DNA of 47,030 bases from Brachionus koreanus (lineage: Eukaryota > Rotifera > Eurotatoria > Ploima > Brachionidae). The DNA lies in the NCBI GenBank assembly GCA_016987375.1, contig PJRA01000244.1, positions 4,193-51,222 on the forward strand. The letters run 5' to 3'. The notes under the pieces were generated by a model. The model did not search any database. It worked only from the letters and a program-made list of their open reading frames with translations, and had not been told where the DNA came from. The number at the start of each line of letters is the position of its first letter. The stretch's first letter is position 1. Shown piece by piece: positions 30,767 through 41,159 of the stretch. The position numbers and the translations under genes were made by a program.

Positions 30767-32970
30767 ATGCTATCGCTTTATTTAGTGCTGATTTTTTTTA
30801 AAAATGCTCAGCAGTTAAAGTGTTTTCCAGAAAATTGTCCCTATATTATTAAATATAATTCAAGTTTTTCAATTGATGACAAGTTTTTACAATCACTTGT
30901 CAACTATGACATAGTCGTCATTGATCTAATGTTTAACCAGCTTAACTTTTCTCAATTGAAACAAAATCACCATCATTTAATTAATAAAACTTTGATACTC
31001 AGAAATATTTCAAAATTTCAGCTAAACTATAACAGCTCAATTTTTAGCTATTTCAAAAACATAACAATCCAAGACAGTCACATGGAATTTTGGTTAAATG
31101 AAAAATCTTTGTCAGACCATGCCAATTGCTTTCAATCAATGTCACAGTACTTTAAAAATTCAAAATTATCTAAAAATGGTCAAGAGCATATTGTCATATC
31201 ACTGTCTAATTTAACATATCCACAAAAATCATGCCCATCATTTTTCTACAATGTATTTTCGGCTAGTGTAATATTTGAAAATATCAACGAAATGCCTGAT
31301 TATTTTGATTTTCCTCTAGTCGAATATTTGGATTATATTCCTTCAAACGGCATAGATAAATTAGAATTTAGAAAATTTGACAAAATTGTAAAAGCAAGCT
31401 ATTTCAGTCCTTTAATACATGGTTTTACGACTGAAATATCATTTTTAGATTCAAGTCCAAACAAAATAGAAAAAAGTGCATTTTTGAATTTTTTGCAAAT
31501 CAAACAATTGAGACTACAACTGAAAAATATGAAATTTTTTTTACAAAATTCAGATAACAAATGGATGCTTCATTTAAATCAATATTCTCAAATAGAAACT
31601 TTTAAAAATTGCAATTACTTTAAAGAATTGAAATTATCTAATGTGGTCATTTGGAAACTGTACTTAATATTAGAAGACATCAAACAAGAGTATGCTTATC
31701 CAGATGAGGATTTTTGCAAATTTGTTCACTTTCCTCATCGAAATTTTGTATTTCCGATAATTGTCACTAAGCCTAATTTGGAATGTACATGTACAATTAT
31801 ATGGCTACTAATAAACTTTAGGTTGGAAAGGTTTTTTGATGATCAACCAGCACCAATATCGATGAAAACACATTCGGTTCGAAATTGTTTCACTCAAATG
31901 GAAAAAAAAATAGATAAATGTAATTTTAGTGAAAAATTGGCCAAATGCGGAATAGCAAAAAATGAAAATGACTATTATTTTAATTGTGATGAGAAAAGAA
32001 AATCTTCATGTGGCTTAAAAATTGTCGAAATATTTCTTATGTATTTTTTAATATTAATTGGCTTACCAGTTCACATACTAAGCATTTATGCTCTGGTAAA
32101 AGCTAATTTAAAAGAAAACATATATCAATATTTAAAAATTCAAACTATTTTTGAAACAATTTCTACATTAACATTAGTTTTAAATGTGAGCACCAGTTTT
32201 TCCTATGACTTGATGACATATTACGAAGACATATCATGTGAAGTTGACTATAGATCAAAGAACAAATTTTTCTTTCTTATCAAATATGAATTAATAAATA
32301 CAATAAGCTTCATGTCAATAACATGCGCTATCTTAGCAAATTTTTTTCTTTGCTTGGAAAGATACATTTTTGTAACAAGGAAAAATAAATTTAAATTTAT
32401 TTCAAAGACTTATACTCTAATGTTACCATGCATAGTATTACTAAGTATTTTGTTAAATCTTCATCAAATTGATTTTATCGGACCAAACAAAACCCAATCC
32501 AGTTGGTTTTACAGTTTAAAAATAAAACTCAACATAGCACAAAATCTATTCTATTTATTCATTTGTTTGATTATATTATCAATCAATATTAAACTTATTA
32601 CTTTTGTCTACAAACAAAGTTTAAAAAAGAAAAAATTAATTCAAATTAATTTGAAAAAAAAAAATCTAGGAAGTTTTTAAGCAAGAGTGTTTTTATAATA
32701 ATTTTGAATAGTCTTTTATTGATTCTAACTCGGGTGCCAAGCTTTTTGCTTAGTTATACTGAGCTTACCAAATTTAAATTGCAAGATGGTGTTATAATAA
32801 CTTTGCTTGGTGCTAAAGGAATTGGTGATCAATTCTGGTTTTTTCTAATTCTAATCAATTTTACTTTTATTGTTCAATTTTTTATTAATTATTTTTTTGA
32901 CAAAAATTTCAAAATTATTATCAATATTTATGTTTTTAGAAAAAAAATAACCAAAATTGAATGTGGGTGA
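30767..32970 (+). CDS. Orphan 7TM receptor with large ectodomain, frameshifted at a poly-A run
   Basis: The first frame runs 30767-32680 (637 codons) and the second continues in another frame to 32970. A signal peptide (MLSLYLVLIFFKNAQQ) precedes an ectodomain of about 400 residues with many NxS/T sites and a Cys-containing membrane-proximal part. Transmembrane helices: TM1 near 422-446, TM2 near 458-482, TM3 ending ANFFLCLERYIFV (LER in place of DRY), TM4 near 552-572, TM5 near 595-620. TM6 (VFIIILNSLLLILTRVPSF) and TM7 (WFFLILINFTFIVQFFINYF) lie in the second frame. The shift falls in the A-run at 32654-32664 within intracellular loop 3, so homopolymer miscounting or a recent mutation could explain it. 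The fold is rhodopsin-like by layout, similar to LRR- or orphan-ectodomain receptors, but no ligand class was recognised. Confidence 0.68.
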
Positions 32971-34433
32971 ATTGTAGTTTATGAACAAAATTTTTTAATT
33001 GTTTTAATTTTTTAATGAAATTATTTGTTTTCATTTTTAAGAATATTTTCTAGCTATCTAAAATAATTAATCACGAGAGACATATTTTAGCTATTTATGA
33101 AAAATTAGCCTTAGTCAAATTTAGTACAATAGAACAAAGCAAAATTTAAAAATTTTGAATTTTTTTTTTTTAAGATCAAAAGTCAGTTCTGTAAATGCAA
33201 CATGTTGCAACATTCACAATTGTGTAACAACCCCTATGCCAACTTTCTCACTTTTATTTTTAATTTATGTTCTATTCTTGTTATTAATAAAAATTTTATA
33301 AAGAAAATCGTCTTTTCAACTTTATTAGAAAAATTTAAAAATCTGCGAAAAATTTTTTTTTTCAAAAAAATATCGAGAGTATCATTTTTTATTAAAATTT
33401 CACATAGCCTTGAAAAGGCAAAATGCTTTCAAAATTAATCAAGAAAATTTTTGAGCTGCAAACAACATTAATAAAAAATAAGAGAAAGTTATCACCAGAA
33501 AGAACTCTGCTTCTTAGATCTTTATCTCCTTTTTTTTTTAAAAATTACTTTTTCTCTATCTTTTGGTTTAATTAACCTTTATTAAATAACTAATAAATAA
33601 TTTATGATGATAAATACTTTATTATATAATTAACAAATACTCACTCAATTAATGGACAAATTTTTATAACTTAACTATTTTACAATATTTTTTTTTCTAT
33701 CTGATCATCACTATCAAATATGAATATTATATAAATAAGAGAAAAGTTTTGCGCAGATGAAATTAATAAATATGTTATTTTGATATTTAACAATTTTAAT
33801 TTCAGTTTTTCAATTTAAAAATAGTTCAGAAATTGGTCTGGTACTTTAACTACAGCTAGATAATTGATCTTTTAACTACTGCAGGCTCATTCTCTTAAAT
33901 ATTATTAGAATAAAAGGATGTAATAGAGGTTAATGATGATTTTTACAGTATTCTTTTAAATAGTCTATTAAATTATTATTGTAATACTTGTATTAAGTGA
34001 TACGTAGGGTGTATTACAAATATACACTTTATGTTTTATTTAAGGAAAATTATAAGACTTAAAATTAGATTTATATTGTTTTTTTTTTAAATTATTAATT
34101 TATTTAACTCTACTTCGTTTTGGGAATTAGTCTTAATCGAATTGAATTTAGAAGAGTTCTGAAATAAAGGGAATTTGTCTCAAATAATCCCAATTAAGAT
34201 GAAATAGAATTAAACACATTTAAAGAATTAATATCATCAGTTAAGAATCTCATTAAAATACTAAATATTAGATAAATAATACAAATAAAAGATAGTTCCA
34301 AAGACCAAGCCGCTAGGGTTTGAATAAGTCACAAGAAAAAGTCTAAATTTTGCAGCTACTATCAATAATAAAAATAAAAAAGAAAAAATCAAGGCTGCAG
34401 TGCACTAATCAAGAACCATGCTTTAAAAAAATA
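32971..34433. other. Gene-free spacer
   Basis: AT-rich with no recognised element. An open frame at 33202-33438 has repetitive Lys/Phe composition typical of AT-rich non-coding DNA. Confidence 0.5.
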
Positions 34434-34690
34434 CTAAGATAATATGTTTATAGGTTTGCTTCTTGCTTGTTCTCTAATTACTGAGTATGTTTTAAGTTGC
34501 CCCCAATCACTTTGCTCATGATTCTCTTTATTCATTTCAATCACGACTACTTTCCAAATAGGGGTCAATTTTAAGTCGAATAGTAATAATTTTGTACATT
34601 GTTATCATACCATTTTAGTTTTCTGTTTGAATTAGGTTCAAAAAACTGATCCTGAGAAATGTTATTGGGAATTTCTTCGATTAAGGACAT
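34434..34690 (-). pseudogene. Small coding-like fragment with a frame change, unknown
   Basis: From an ATG at 34690 (context AAAAATG) the minus strand reads MSLIEEIPNNISQDQFFEPN and continues to WYDNNVQNYYYST before a stop at 34571. Just past it, in another frame, 34562-34434 reads LTPIWKVVVIEMNKENHEQS, then DWGQLKTYSVIREQARSKP and a stop. The two blocks look like one small acidic protein (about 85 residues) broken by a single indel, or two exons. The family was not recognised. Confidence 0.3.
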
Positions 34691-34957
34691 TTTTTCAAAT
34701 TTGAAAATGGATTTAAGGGATAAGGGTACATTGATATTTAAATGGTGAAGAGTTAATTTGAAAAAGAAGCAAGAAAGATAAAAAGCGGAATTTTTCATCG
34801 AGCATTATCAGATTAATTGATATTTAATTTTCGTTTTTTTTGTTGTATAAAAGTTTCATTTCAATCAATTATATGTATCGGTAACTCTCTATTTCAACAA
34901 AGCTAATTTTAATTTTAAATTTCCTTTATTTTAAACTATTTTATTTTAATTACACTA

Positions 34958-35697
34958 NNNNNNNNNNNNNNNNNNNNNNNNNNNNNNNNNNNNNNNNNNN
35001 NNNNNNNNNNNNNNNNNNNNNNNNNNNNNNNNNNNNNNNNNNNNNNNNNNNNNNNNNNNNNNNNNNNNNNNNNNNNNNNNNNNNNNNNNNNNNNNNNNNN
35101 NNNNNNNNNNNNNNNNNNNNNNNNNNNNNNNNNNNNNNNNNNNNNNNNNNNNNNNNNNNNNNNNNNNNNNNNNNNNNNNNNNNNNNNNNNNNNNNNNNNN
35201 NNNNNNNNNNNNNNNNNNNNNNNNNNNNNNNNNNNNNNNNNNNNNNNNNNNNNNNNNNNNNNNNNNNNNNNNNNNNNNNNNNNNNNNNNNNNNNNNNNNN
35301 NNNNNNNNNNNNNNNNNNNNNNNNNNNNNNNNNNNNNNNNNNNNNNNNNNNNNNNNNNNNNNNNNNNNNNNNNNNNNNNNNNNNNNNNNNNNNNNNNNNN
35401 NNNNNNNNNNNNNNNNNNNNNNNNNNNNNNNNNNNNNNNNNNNNNNNNNNNNNNNNNNNNNNNNNNNNNNNNNNNNNNNNNNNNNNNNNNNNNNNNNNNN
35501 NNNNNNNNNNNNNNNNNNNNNNNNNNNNNNNNNNNNNNNNNNNNNNNNNNNNNNNNNNNNNNNNNNNNNNNNNNNNNNNNNNNNNNNNNNNNNNNNNNNN
35601 NNNNNNNNNNNNNNNNNNNNNNNNNNNNNNNNNNNNNNNNNNNNNNNNNNNNNNNNNNNNNNNNNNNNNNNNNNNNNNNNNNNNNNNNNNNNNNNNN
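34958..35697. other. Assembly gap (740 N)
   Basis: Run of N. The sequence on its right edge is reverse-transcriptase-like, so the gap probably hides a repetitive retrotransposon. Confidence 0.99.
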
Positions 35698-35835
35698 TTT
35701 CTTTTAGGGTTTCGATTTTATTCCCATAAATTCTTAAATTAAAAACAGACTTTTCTTTGTTGTTTTTAGTAAAAATCATAGAGCAAGACTTTTCAACCGA
35801 AATCTTCATTTTCCACTTGAAAAGCCACTGTTTTT
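35698..35835 (-). mobile_element. LINE reverse-transcriptase fragment at the gap edge
   Basis: The minus strand reads WLFKWKMKISVEKSCSMIFT, then NLRIYGNKIETLKE, running into the gap. This is the segment after the catalytic motif in non-LTR RTs (WC..N.L.VN..KT..M.F / ...I.....K.LG). The rest of the element lies in the N run. Confidence 0.65.
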
Positions 35836-35997
35836 ATTCATTTTTTTTTCTTTTTTAATCTGAAGGAGCTAAAAGCTCGGTATAGTAATACAAATAGTTA
35901 ATAATTATGTAATAATTAATTAGAAAATTGATAAATTAATTACAACAAAAAAAAAATGCTATGAATTTTATTTTAGAGCTTTATTTAGTTAAAAAAT

Positions 35998-37371
35998 ATG
36001 TATCTAAATAGTTTTTTATTTTACCGAAATTTCGGCCTTAAGCGTCATCGTCTGAACATTTGTCTTTTTTTAATATTTGTTTTTATCACATTAGCGACAA
36101 TTAAACACTACACATTCTCCAGACCCTATTATGAACTCAATTATCCAAACTATACATTCATAGTGGATGGTGACAGACCAACTTTGAACATATGCAATCC
36201 ATTTAACTATAACTACACGCAGTTCAAAGTTATGATTGATGGTGAGCACTATCCGCAAATGGTTCCACTTTTTCTCAATCAAAGCATTAATTTTACTTGT
36301 TTGAACTCGAATCCTAAACGAAAAACAATCTTGTTGTGGAACAAATTTCTAGGTTTGCCCATTGTTGCGCTCAGTGAACATCAATTAAAAAATTTGCTGC
36401 TCAAATCGAACTGTCCGGTTAACAACTGCGATTTGACCATGGACAGAAATAGACTTAACTCAAGCGACATGATTTTGTTTCATATGAGAAGCCGAATTGA
36501 TAAATTTCCCAAATTTAGATTCTCGAGTCAAAAATGGGTCTATGTTGTCTACGAATCACAACAACACTGTCCAATGTGTACTAAATTTGACAATTTATTT
36601 AATTTATCTTCAACATTTAGCTCCAAATCGGACATAACAAGCATTTATTATTCCAATTTTCGGCTTAAATGGACAAACTCAAATCCCAATTACAATCAAT
36701 CAGACTTTTTGCTAAGCTCAAAGTCCGGCTTTGCTGTTATTCTTATCAGTGATTGTAGTGAAGATTTGAACAGACTTAAAATAGTGAGAATTCTACGTAA
36801 ATATATACCAGTTGATATTTACGGCAAATGCTCCGATCAAGGTCTCCAATGTCCAAAAATGCTAGATTGTAGAGAATATTTAGCTAAAAAATATAAATTT
36901 TTTTTAAGCTTCGAAAATTCTTTTTGTAAAGAGTATGTGACTGAGAAATTTTTTAACACACTAAACTATGGTATTATACCGGTGGTACTAGGCGCAGGAG
37001 AATACGAAAAATTCGTGCCTAGATCAGCTTTCATTAATCTAATGCATTATTCAAGTCTAAATGAATTAGCCAAGTATCTGAAGTATTTAAGCCATAATGA
37101 GACCGCTTACATGGAGTATTTTAAATGGAAAAAGTTTACCACACAAGTCATTGGGATGAATGACACGTCTTTTAAAGACTATTGTGAAATGTGTATTAGT
37201 CTTCAAATGGAAGAATTTACTGGTATACAACACAAAGTGTTTAGCAATCATTCAAGGATGTTTAAAATGAGCGGCAATTGCCAACGGATCAAAATCCAAA
37301 GTGTTTTTGAAACCATTTATTTGAAATTGGATGATAATGATGTAAAAATGAAATACTATGAGAGTAAGTGA
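35998..37371 (+). CDS. GT10 alpha-1,3-fucosyltransferase, type II membrane protein
   Basis: Intronless, 457 residues. A short cytosolic N-terminus with basic residues (KRHRLN) precedes one signal-anchor helix (about 20-36, ICLFLIFVFITLATI), the normal Golgi type II layout. The N-terminal GT10 domain includes ILLWNKF (111-117) and a WVYVVYESQQHCP block (180-192). The catalytic GT10 C-terminal domain has the family signature KKYKFFLSFENSFCKEYVTE (297-316), then KFFNTLNYGIIPVVLGAGEY. These residues bind GDP-fucose in alpha-1,3-fucosyltransferases. Length suits the family (350-480). It should transfer fucose to N-glycans or glycolipids in the Golgi. Acceptor specificity (core or antennary) cannot be read from sequence. 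It is convergent with the acyltransferase gene 0.5 kb downstream. Confidence 0.92.
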   Translation: MYLNSFLFYRNFGLKRHRLNICLFLIFVFITLATIKHYTFSRPYYELNYPNYTFIVDGDRPTLNICNPFNYNYTQFKVMIDGEHYPQMVPLFLNQSINFTCLNSNPKRKTILLWNKFLGLPIVALSEHQLKNLLLKSNCPVNNCDLTMDRNRLNSSDMILFHMRSRIDKFPKFRFSSQKWVYVVYESQQHCPMCTKFDNLFNLSSTFSSKSDITSIYYSNFRLKWTNSNPNYNQSDFLLSSKSGFAVILISDCSEDLNRLKIVRILRKYIPVDIYGKCSDQGLQCPKMLDCREYLAKKYKFFLSFENSFCKEYVTEKFFNTLNYGIIPVVLGAGEYEKFVPRSAFINLMHYSSLNELAKYLKYLSHNETAYMEYFKWKKFTTQVIGMNDTSFKDYCEMCISLQMEEFTGIQHKVFSNHSRMFKMSGNCQRIKIQSVFETIYLKLDDNDVKMKYYESK

Positions 37372-37879
37372 TGAAATATTTCAATCAACCAGATTAAAAC
37401 GAGAAATATGTGCCTGAAATTTAGATTTTTTTTTTAATAAAAATTTATTTTTATTACTTATTAGCTTTTAATTATGAATTTATATATTTTTAAATTGAAG
37501 TTGAATTTGACTATCAATTCAAATACATTTAATTTGAAAGAATTTTTTTTTTAATTTTTATTTTAAAAAATAATGAAAAATGATGATATTTTGAGTTTGA
37601 AACTCGAAAATAAACTTCTTCAACATTCGAATTTCTAATTCACAAGACTTAAATTCAACAAAAAAAAACTGAGTTGACATGTCAAATTAGTAAATTTCAA
37701 AAAATTTATGATTAGAAAAATGATCAAAAAATTTTACTCGGTTTAAAAATCTTAAAATTAAAAAAAAAAATAAAAAGTTCAGCATGTGAGCATTTTGTGA
37801 TCAATTAAAAATAAATAAATTTTGATTAAAAAATATTAAGTTTATTTCTAATTTAATTTAAAGCAAAAAAAAATTTTTT
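37372..37879. other. Convergent spacer between fucosyltransferase and acyltransferase genes
   Basis: AT-rich 3' flanking DNA of two converging genes. AATAAA-type words occur on both strands; nothing else seen. Confidence 0.45.
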
Positions 37880-38998
37880 TCAAATTTTTAAAATTTGATA
37901 TGTACCAGAATTTAAATTAACTTTTTTTATAAAATAATTGCCCAGCTTCATCATTGGATTTTCAACTAGATAATAAAAAAGAAAACCACACAATTGAGCC
38001 AAAGCCAAAACAACAACAACTGCGTCTATTTCTCGATTGAATTTATGATATTCAAGAATGAGAATGCACATTGGATGCCACAGATAGATACCAAATGAAT
38101 ATTTGCCAAGGCTCTTTAAGAAAAAGTTATCGCTTAGTAAACGTGTAAAGTCATTAGGGGCCCCGATTAGCATTAAAAACATTAAACAAGAAAATTTAAT
38201 GCCTGGATGTAATGAATCTTGATAGATATTTATTTTTGGATTGTAGACTGGAGAGTATTGTGTAATGCCATAAAATGCCATCGAGTAAGAGCAAAAGGCG
38301 ATGAAAACTCTTGAAATTTTTTTTTTCATCAAACATTTCCATTCACTTTGCCATTTTTCATATTTATAATAGAAAAAAGCAGTCAATGATCCCGAATAAA
38401 ATATGGGAAATCTCACATACAATTTGTTCGAGGTAGCAAGATTTGCATCAGATGCTGAATAATACAAATGGCTTTGATAAAGCCAATAGACTAGACCAAT
38501 TGAAGAGAGTAAAATTAGCATGCAGTATTTTTTAGACAATCTAAAACCAACGCACAAAACTGGTATGACAAAATAATATTTTATTTCAATTGGTATTGTC
38601 CACAAGTGATTTTCCAAAGTAGGTTGAAGCAGTGCAAAGTTCAGCCATGTGGTGTATTCTTTATAGTTTCCCTTGACATATTTTGGACCCAGTTTTAAAC
38701 AAGTGACAAAGATTATGTACGGCACATATACTCTGAAAAATCTGCGTATAGAATATTTTAAAATAGTTTCTATAATTTGAATCCATGATGCGCATTTTTC
38801 TATTTCTTTTGTCAATTTGTAGGTTAGTAGAAATGAGCTGAGAACAAAATAGCCAAAGACCCCAATAAAAAAGCCGGCCATGACAAAAATTTTCAAATCT
38901 CCTTTTTCACCATGAAATGGCACAATGTGATGAATGGTTACTGTAAGCGCACAAAATCCCCTATATCCATCTAAATAGTCGAATCTTGTTTTTGACAT
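37880..38998 (-). CDS. Acyltransferase-3 (OafA/NRF-6-like) membrane O-acyltransferase
   Basis: Intronless, 372 residues. It opens with the AT3 signature RFDYLDGYRGFCALTVTIHH (5-24), where the family's catalytic His lies. A cluster of Arg follows TM3 (IRRFFRVYVPY, 84-94), matching the RxxxR motif. NHLWTIPIEIKYYFVIPV (130-147) corresponds to the WSL..E.QFY motif, and FGIYLWHPM (302-310) to the last conserved helix. About ten hydrophobic segments span the protein. AT3 proteins move acyl groups, usually acetyl, onto sugars or lipids across a membrane. Unlike worm NRF-6 there is no N-terminal NRF domain; size matches bacterial OafA-type cores. The gene is divergent from the methyltransferase gene with a 403-bp shared upstream region. 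Confidence 0.9.
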   Translation of the reverse strand: MSKTRFDYLDGYRGFCALTVTIHHIVPFHGEKGDLKIFVMAGFFIGVFGYFVLSSFLLTYKLTKEIEKCASWIQIIETILKYSIRRFFRVYVPYIIFVTCLKLGPKYVKGNYKEYTTWLNFALLQPTLENHLWTIPIEIKYYFVIPVLCVGFRLSKKYCMLILLSSIGLVYWLYQSHLYYSASDANLATSNKLYVRFPIFYSGSLTAFFYYKYEKWQSEWKCLMKKKISRVFIAFCSYSMAFYGITQYSPVYNPKINIYQDSLHPGIKFSCLMFLMLIGAPNDFTRLLSDNFFLKSLGKYSFGIYLWHPMCILILEYHKFNREIDAVVVVLALAQLCGFLFYYLVENPMMKLGNYFIKKVNLNSGTYQILKI

Positions 38999-39401
38999 TG
39001 ATTCTTAATCTTAAAAATGCACTTTTCTTTCTAATTTCTAATTAATAATTTTTTCACATAAAACAAATGATAATAAAATTTTTGAATTTTTTCTTGTTCT
39101 TCTTTTTATTGACTTAAAATGAAATTAATTGCTCAAAAAGTTTTTCAATAATATATTAGTCATTTAACAAATGCTAATTAATACAAATGATAAACGAAAA
39201 AAAAATCTATAAAATTAATTCATTTTAGCAATAAAAATAAAATTTTAAATTAATCAGTAATTTAAAAAAAAAAAAGGTTAATTAATATTCAAAAATGAAA
39301 GGAATTATTTTGGTTCACTTTGTTTTTGTTTTTTACAGACACTTCTTTTCGAATAAAATATAATAAAAAATATTATCTAGATTTTTAGAAAAGAATAAAA
39401 A
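38999..39401. promoter_or_regulatory. Shared upstream region of two divergent genes
   Basis: The acyltransferase (-) and methyltransferase (+) start codons are 403 bp apart, so both core promoters must lie here. No TATA box or known site stands out in the AT-rich background. Confidence 0.4.
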
Positions 39402-40379
39402 ATGAAAAGCTCAAAATTACTCTTATTTCTCTCAATTATTTTATTTATCTTTGTATTCTATATGAGTCAAAACAAATACCCAAATCTTAAGAATTATTGT
39501 GATATAAGTTATGCATCGGAGTTTTTTCAAACTAGACTAAAAAGCCAAAATAGAATAAACTCTGATTTATTGTTAAATCAGATTAGAGCAAGAGATTTTA
39601 TGTTTTACAATTGTCAAAATGTAAAAAGAATAGGAGGATTTCAAAAGTATGTAGATAATGCACCGGATAAGTTGTGGCGTATTGATGGCGCTTGGTACAT
39701 TTGTCTTGACAATAGAGCAATGCCTCAAAAGTCGAATTGCAGTGTTCTGTCACTTGGAATCAACCATGACTACACTTTTGACAAAGAAATGCGCTATTCA
39801 TTTGAATGCAATGTGTTTTCATTTGATCCAATTATTGAGGCTGAAAAATTTAAGAAAATTAGAGAAAGTAGTCCGAGTCTGAAGAATTCACCAATTCTAA
39901 ATGTGGATGATAAATGGAAATTTTATAGAGTTGGAATAGTTGGCAAAGCCAAAGCGATAAAAAGCTTGTCTAATTTGAAAATAAACGATTTAATCAATTT
40001 AGAAAATATACTAGATTTGACTGGTTTGAAAGACAAAGTGATAGATGTGTTCAAAATGGATGTAGAAGGACCCGAAAAAGGTGTTTTCAATAATTTAGAC
40101 ATGAATTATGCGTGCAAATATATCAAAAATTTAGTTTTTGAAACCCATAAAAACTCTGAATTTGCCGATTTAGTCAAATTGGAAAAATGCTTTCGTCTAT
40201 TTTGGAGAAACACTCGCTTTTTTGATGGAGACTCAACTGGCCACACTGGTCATATTACAGAATTTCAAAATCCAAATGGTTGGAAATTAGATGTTAAAAA
40301 TTTTGGAAATGAAATAAATTTGGCCAAATTTATGTTTACCACAGGAGAACTTTATTTTGTTAATATTAATTTTATTTAA
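39402..40379 (+). CDS. METTL24/FkbM-type methyltransferase with signal anchor
   Basis: Intronless, 325 residues. The N-terminus (MKSSKLLLFLSIILFIFVFY) is a signal anchor, so the catalytic part should face the secretory lumen. The methyltransferase-like 24 hallmarks are present: KLWRIDGAWYICLD (90-103), a motif I-like CSVLSLGINHDYTFDKEM (113-130), an acidic-end strand VFSFDP (138-143) and the FkbM signature VFKMDVEGPE (216-225). IKNLVFETH and a trailing W..FF.. block follow, as in animal METTL24 proteins. These enzymes are SAM-dependent, and FkbM relatives methylate sugar or polyketide hydroxyls; animal substrates are poorly known. Next to a fucosyltransferase and an acyltransferase, glycan O-methylation is a reasonable but untested guess. 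Confidence 0.85.
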   Translation: MKSSKLLLFLSIILFIFVFYMSQNKYPNLKNYCDISYASEFFQTRLKSQNRINSDLLLNQIRARDFMFYNCQNVKRIGGFQKYVDNAPDKLWRIDGAWYICLDNRAMPQKSNCSVLSLGINHDYTFDKEMRYSFECNVFSFDPIIEAEKFKKIRESSPSLKNSPILNVDDKWKFYRVGIVGKAKAIKSLSNLKINDLINLENILDLTGLKDKVIDVFKMDVEGPEKGVFNNLDMNYACKYIKNLVFETHKNSEFADLVKLEKCFRLFWRNTRFFDGDSTGHTGHITEFQNPNGWKLDVKNFGNEINLAKFMFTTGELYFVNINFI

Positions 40380-40656
40380 TAAAAAATTTGATTTTTATCT
40401 AATTTTTTTTGTCTTAATTTAATCAAAAGTAAAATTTTATTTTTCAAGAATCAGAAATTAAATTAATAGAGTAATAATATTCGAAGGATTTTTAATTTTT
40501 TTGAAACTTTTTTCAAAATTTCTCTGCATTCATTTTTAAATTAAAAACTTTTAAAAATTTCAAGATTTAAGAGCTTTCTGGTCATTCATTAATTTTAATT
40601 TGGACAAATTTGACTGTAGATGTAGAATTTCTGAAAAACAACTGATGTTTGACTTG

Positions 40657-40908
40657 TTAAATTTTGAAGAGTAACATTGATAGCTTGTGAAAAACATCTG
40701 CATTTTGTGGAAAATTGGCTACAGTTGCTTCTGATACTTCTGTTGAAATACAAGAACTTGATGGTCCCACTATACTTGTAGAAAATGACAAAATTTTAGA
40801 AGATACATTGATCTTGTTGGCCTTGTCTGAATCACACGCAAACAAAAATTGATTTTCCACATAAAAACCATCAATATCGTCATTAAGGTTAAACCCACAT
40901 TTCACCAA
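40657..40908 (-). pseudogene. Hypothetical coding-like fragment, frame broken near its 5' end
   Basis: The open frame has no ATG at its head. It includes CGFNLNDDIDGFYVENQFLF, then Ser/Val-rich sequence and ADVFHKLSMLLFKI before the stop. One base away, a frame starting at an ATG (40946) reads MSNYLDNNVTQKNW into the same point. A single-base indel near 40905 would therefore give a protein of about 97 residues. Composition looks protein-like but no family was recognised. Confidence 0.3.
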
Positions 40909-40951
40909 TTTTTTTGAGTAACATTATTATCCAAATAGTTTGACATGTCTT

Positions 40952-40973
40952 TAAAATAGAGTACTCTATTTTA
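40952..40973. repeat. Perfect 22-bp palindrome
   Basis: The 11 bases TAAAATAGAGT are followed immediately by their exact complement ACTCTATTTTA. It sits just upstream of the small coding-like fragment at 40657-40946. Confidence 0.85.
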
Positions 40974-41159
40974 GTGACATTGATGTTATTCAAAATTGAA
41001 CACTTATTTAAAGAAAAATAAAAAAATAATTTTTAATGAAATGTAATTAAAAGCGAAATTATAAAAAAAAATAAATTACTGACTTGTCATTATTTATTGT
41101 TATCAATGATCTTAATAATATTAGAACTATGTAAATATCGAATTGTCTAGCTCAAATAT

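Noticed and set aside
33202..33438. 78-codon plus-strand frame downstream of the 7TM receptor
   Set aside because: Lys/Phe/Ile-dominated composition typical of AT-rich non-coding DNA; no motif, no splice context.
35998..40379. Recent bacterial transfer of the three glycan-related genes
   Set aside because: The fucosyltransferase and methyltransferase have animal-type signal anchors and animal-family motifs, and codon composition matches the surroundings; lack of introns alone is not enough. Only phylogeny could reopen this.
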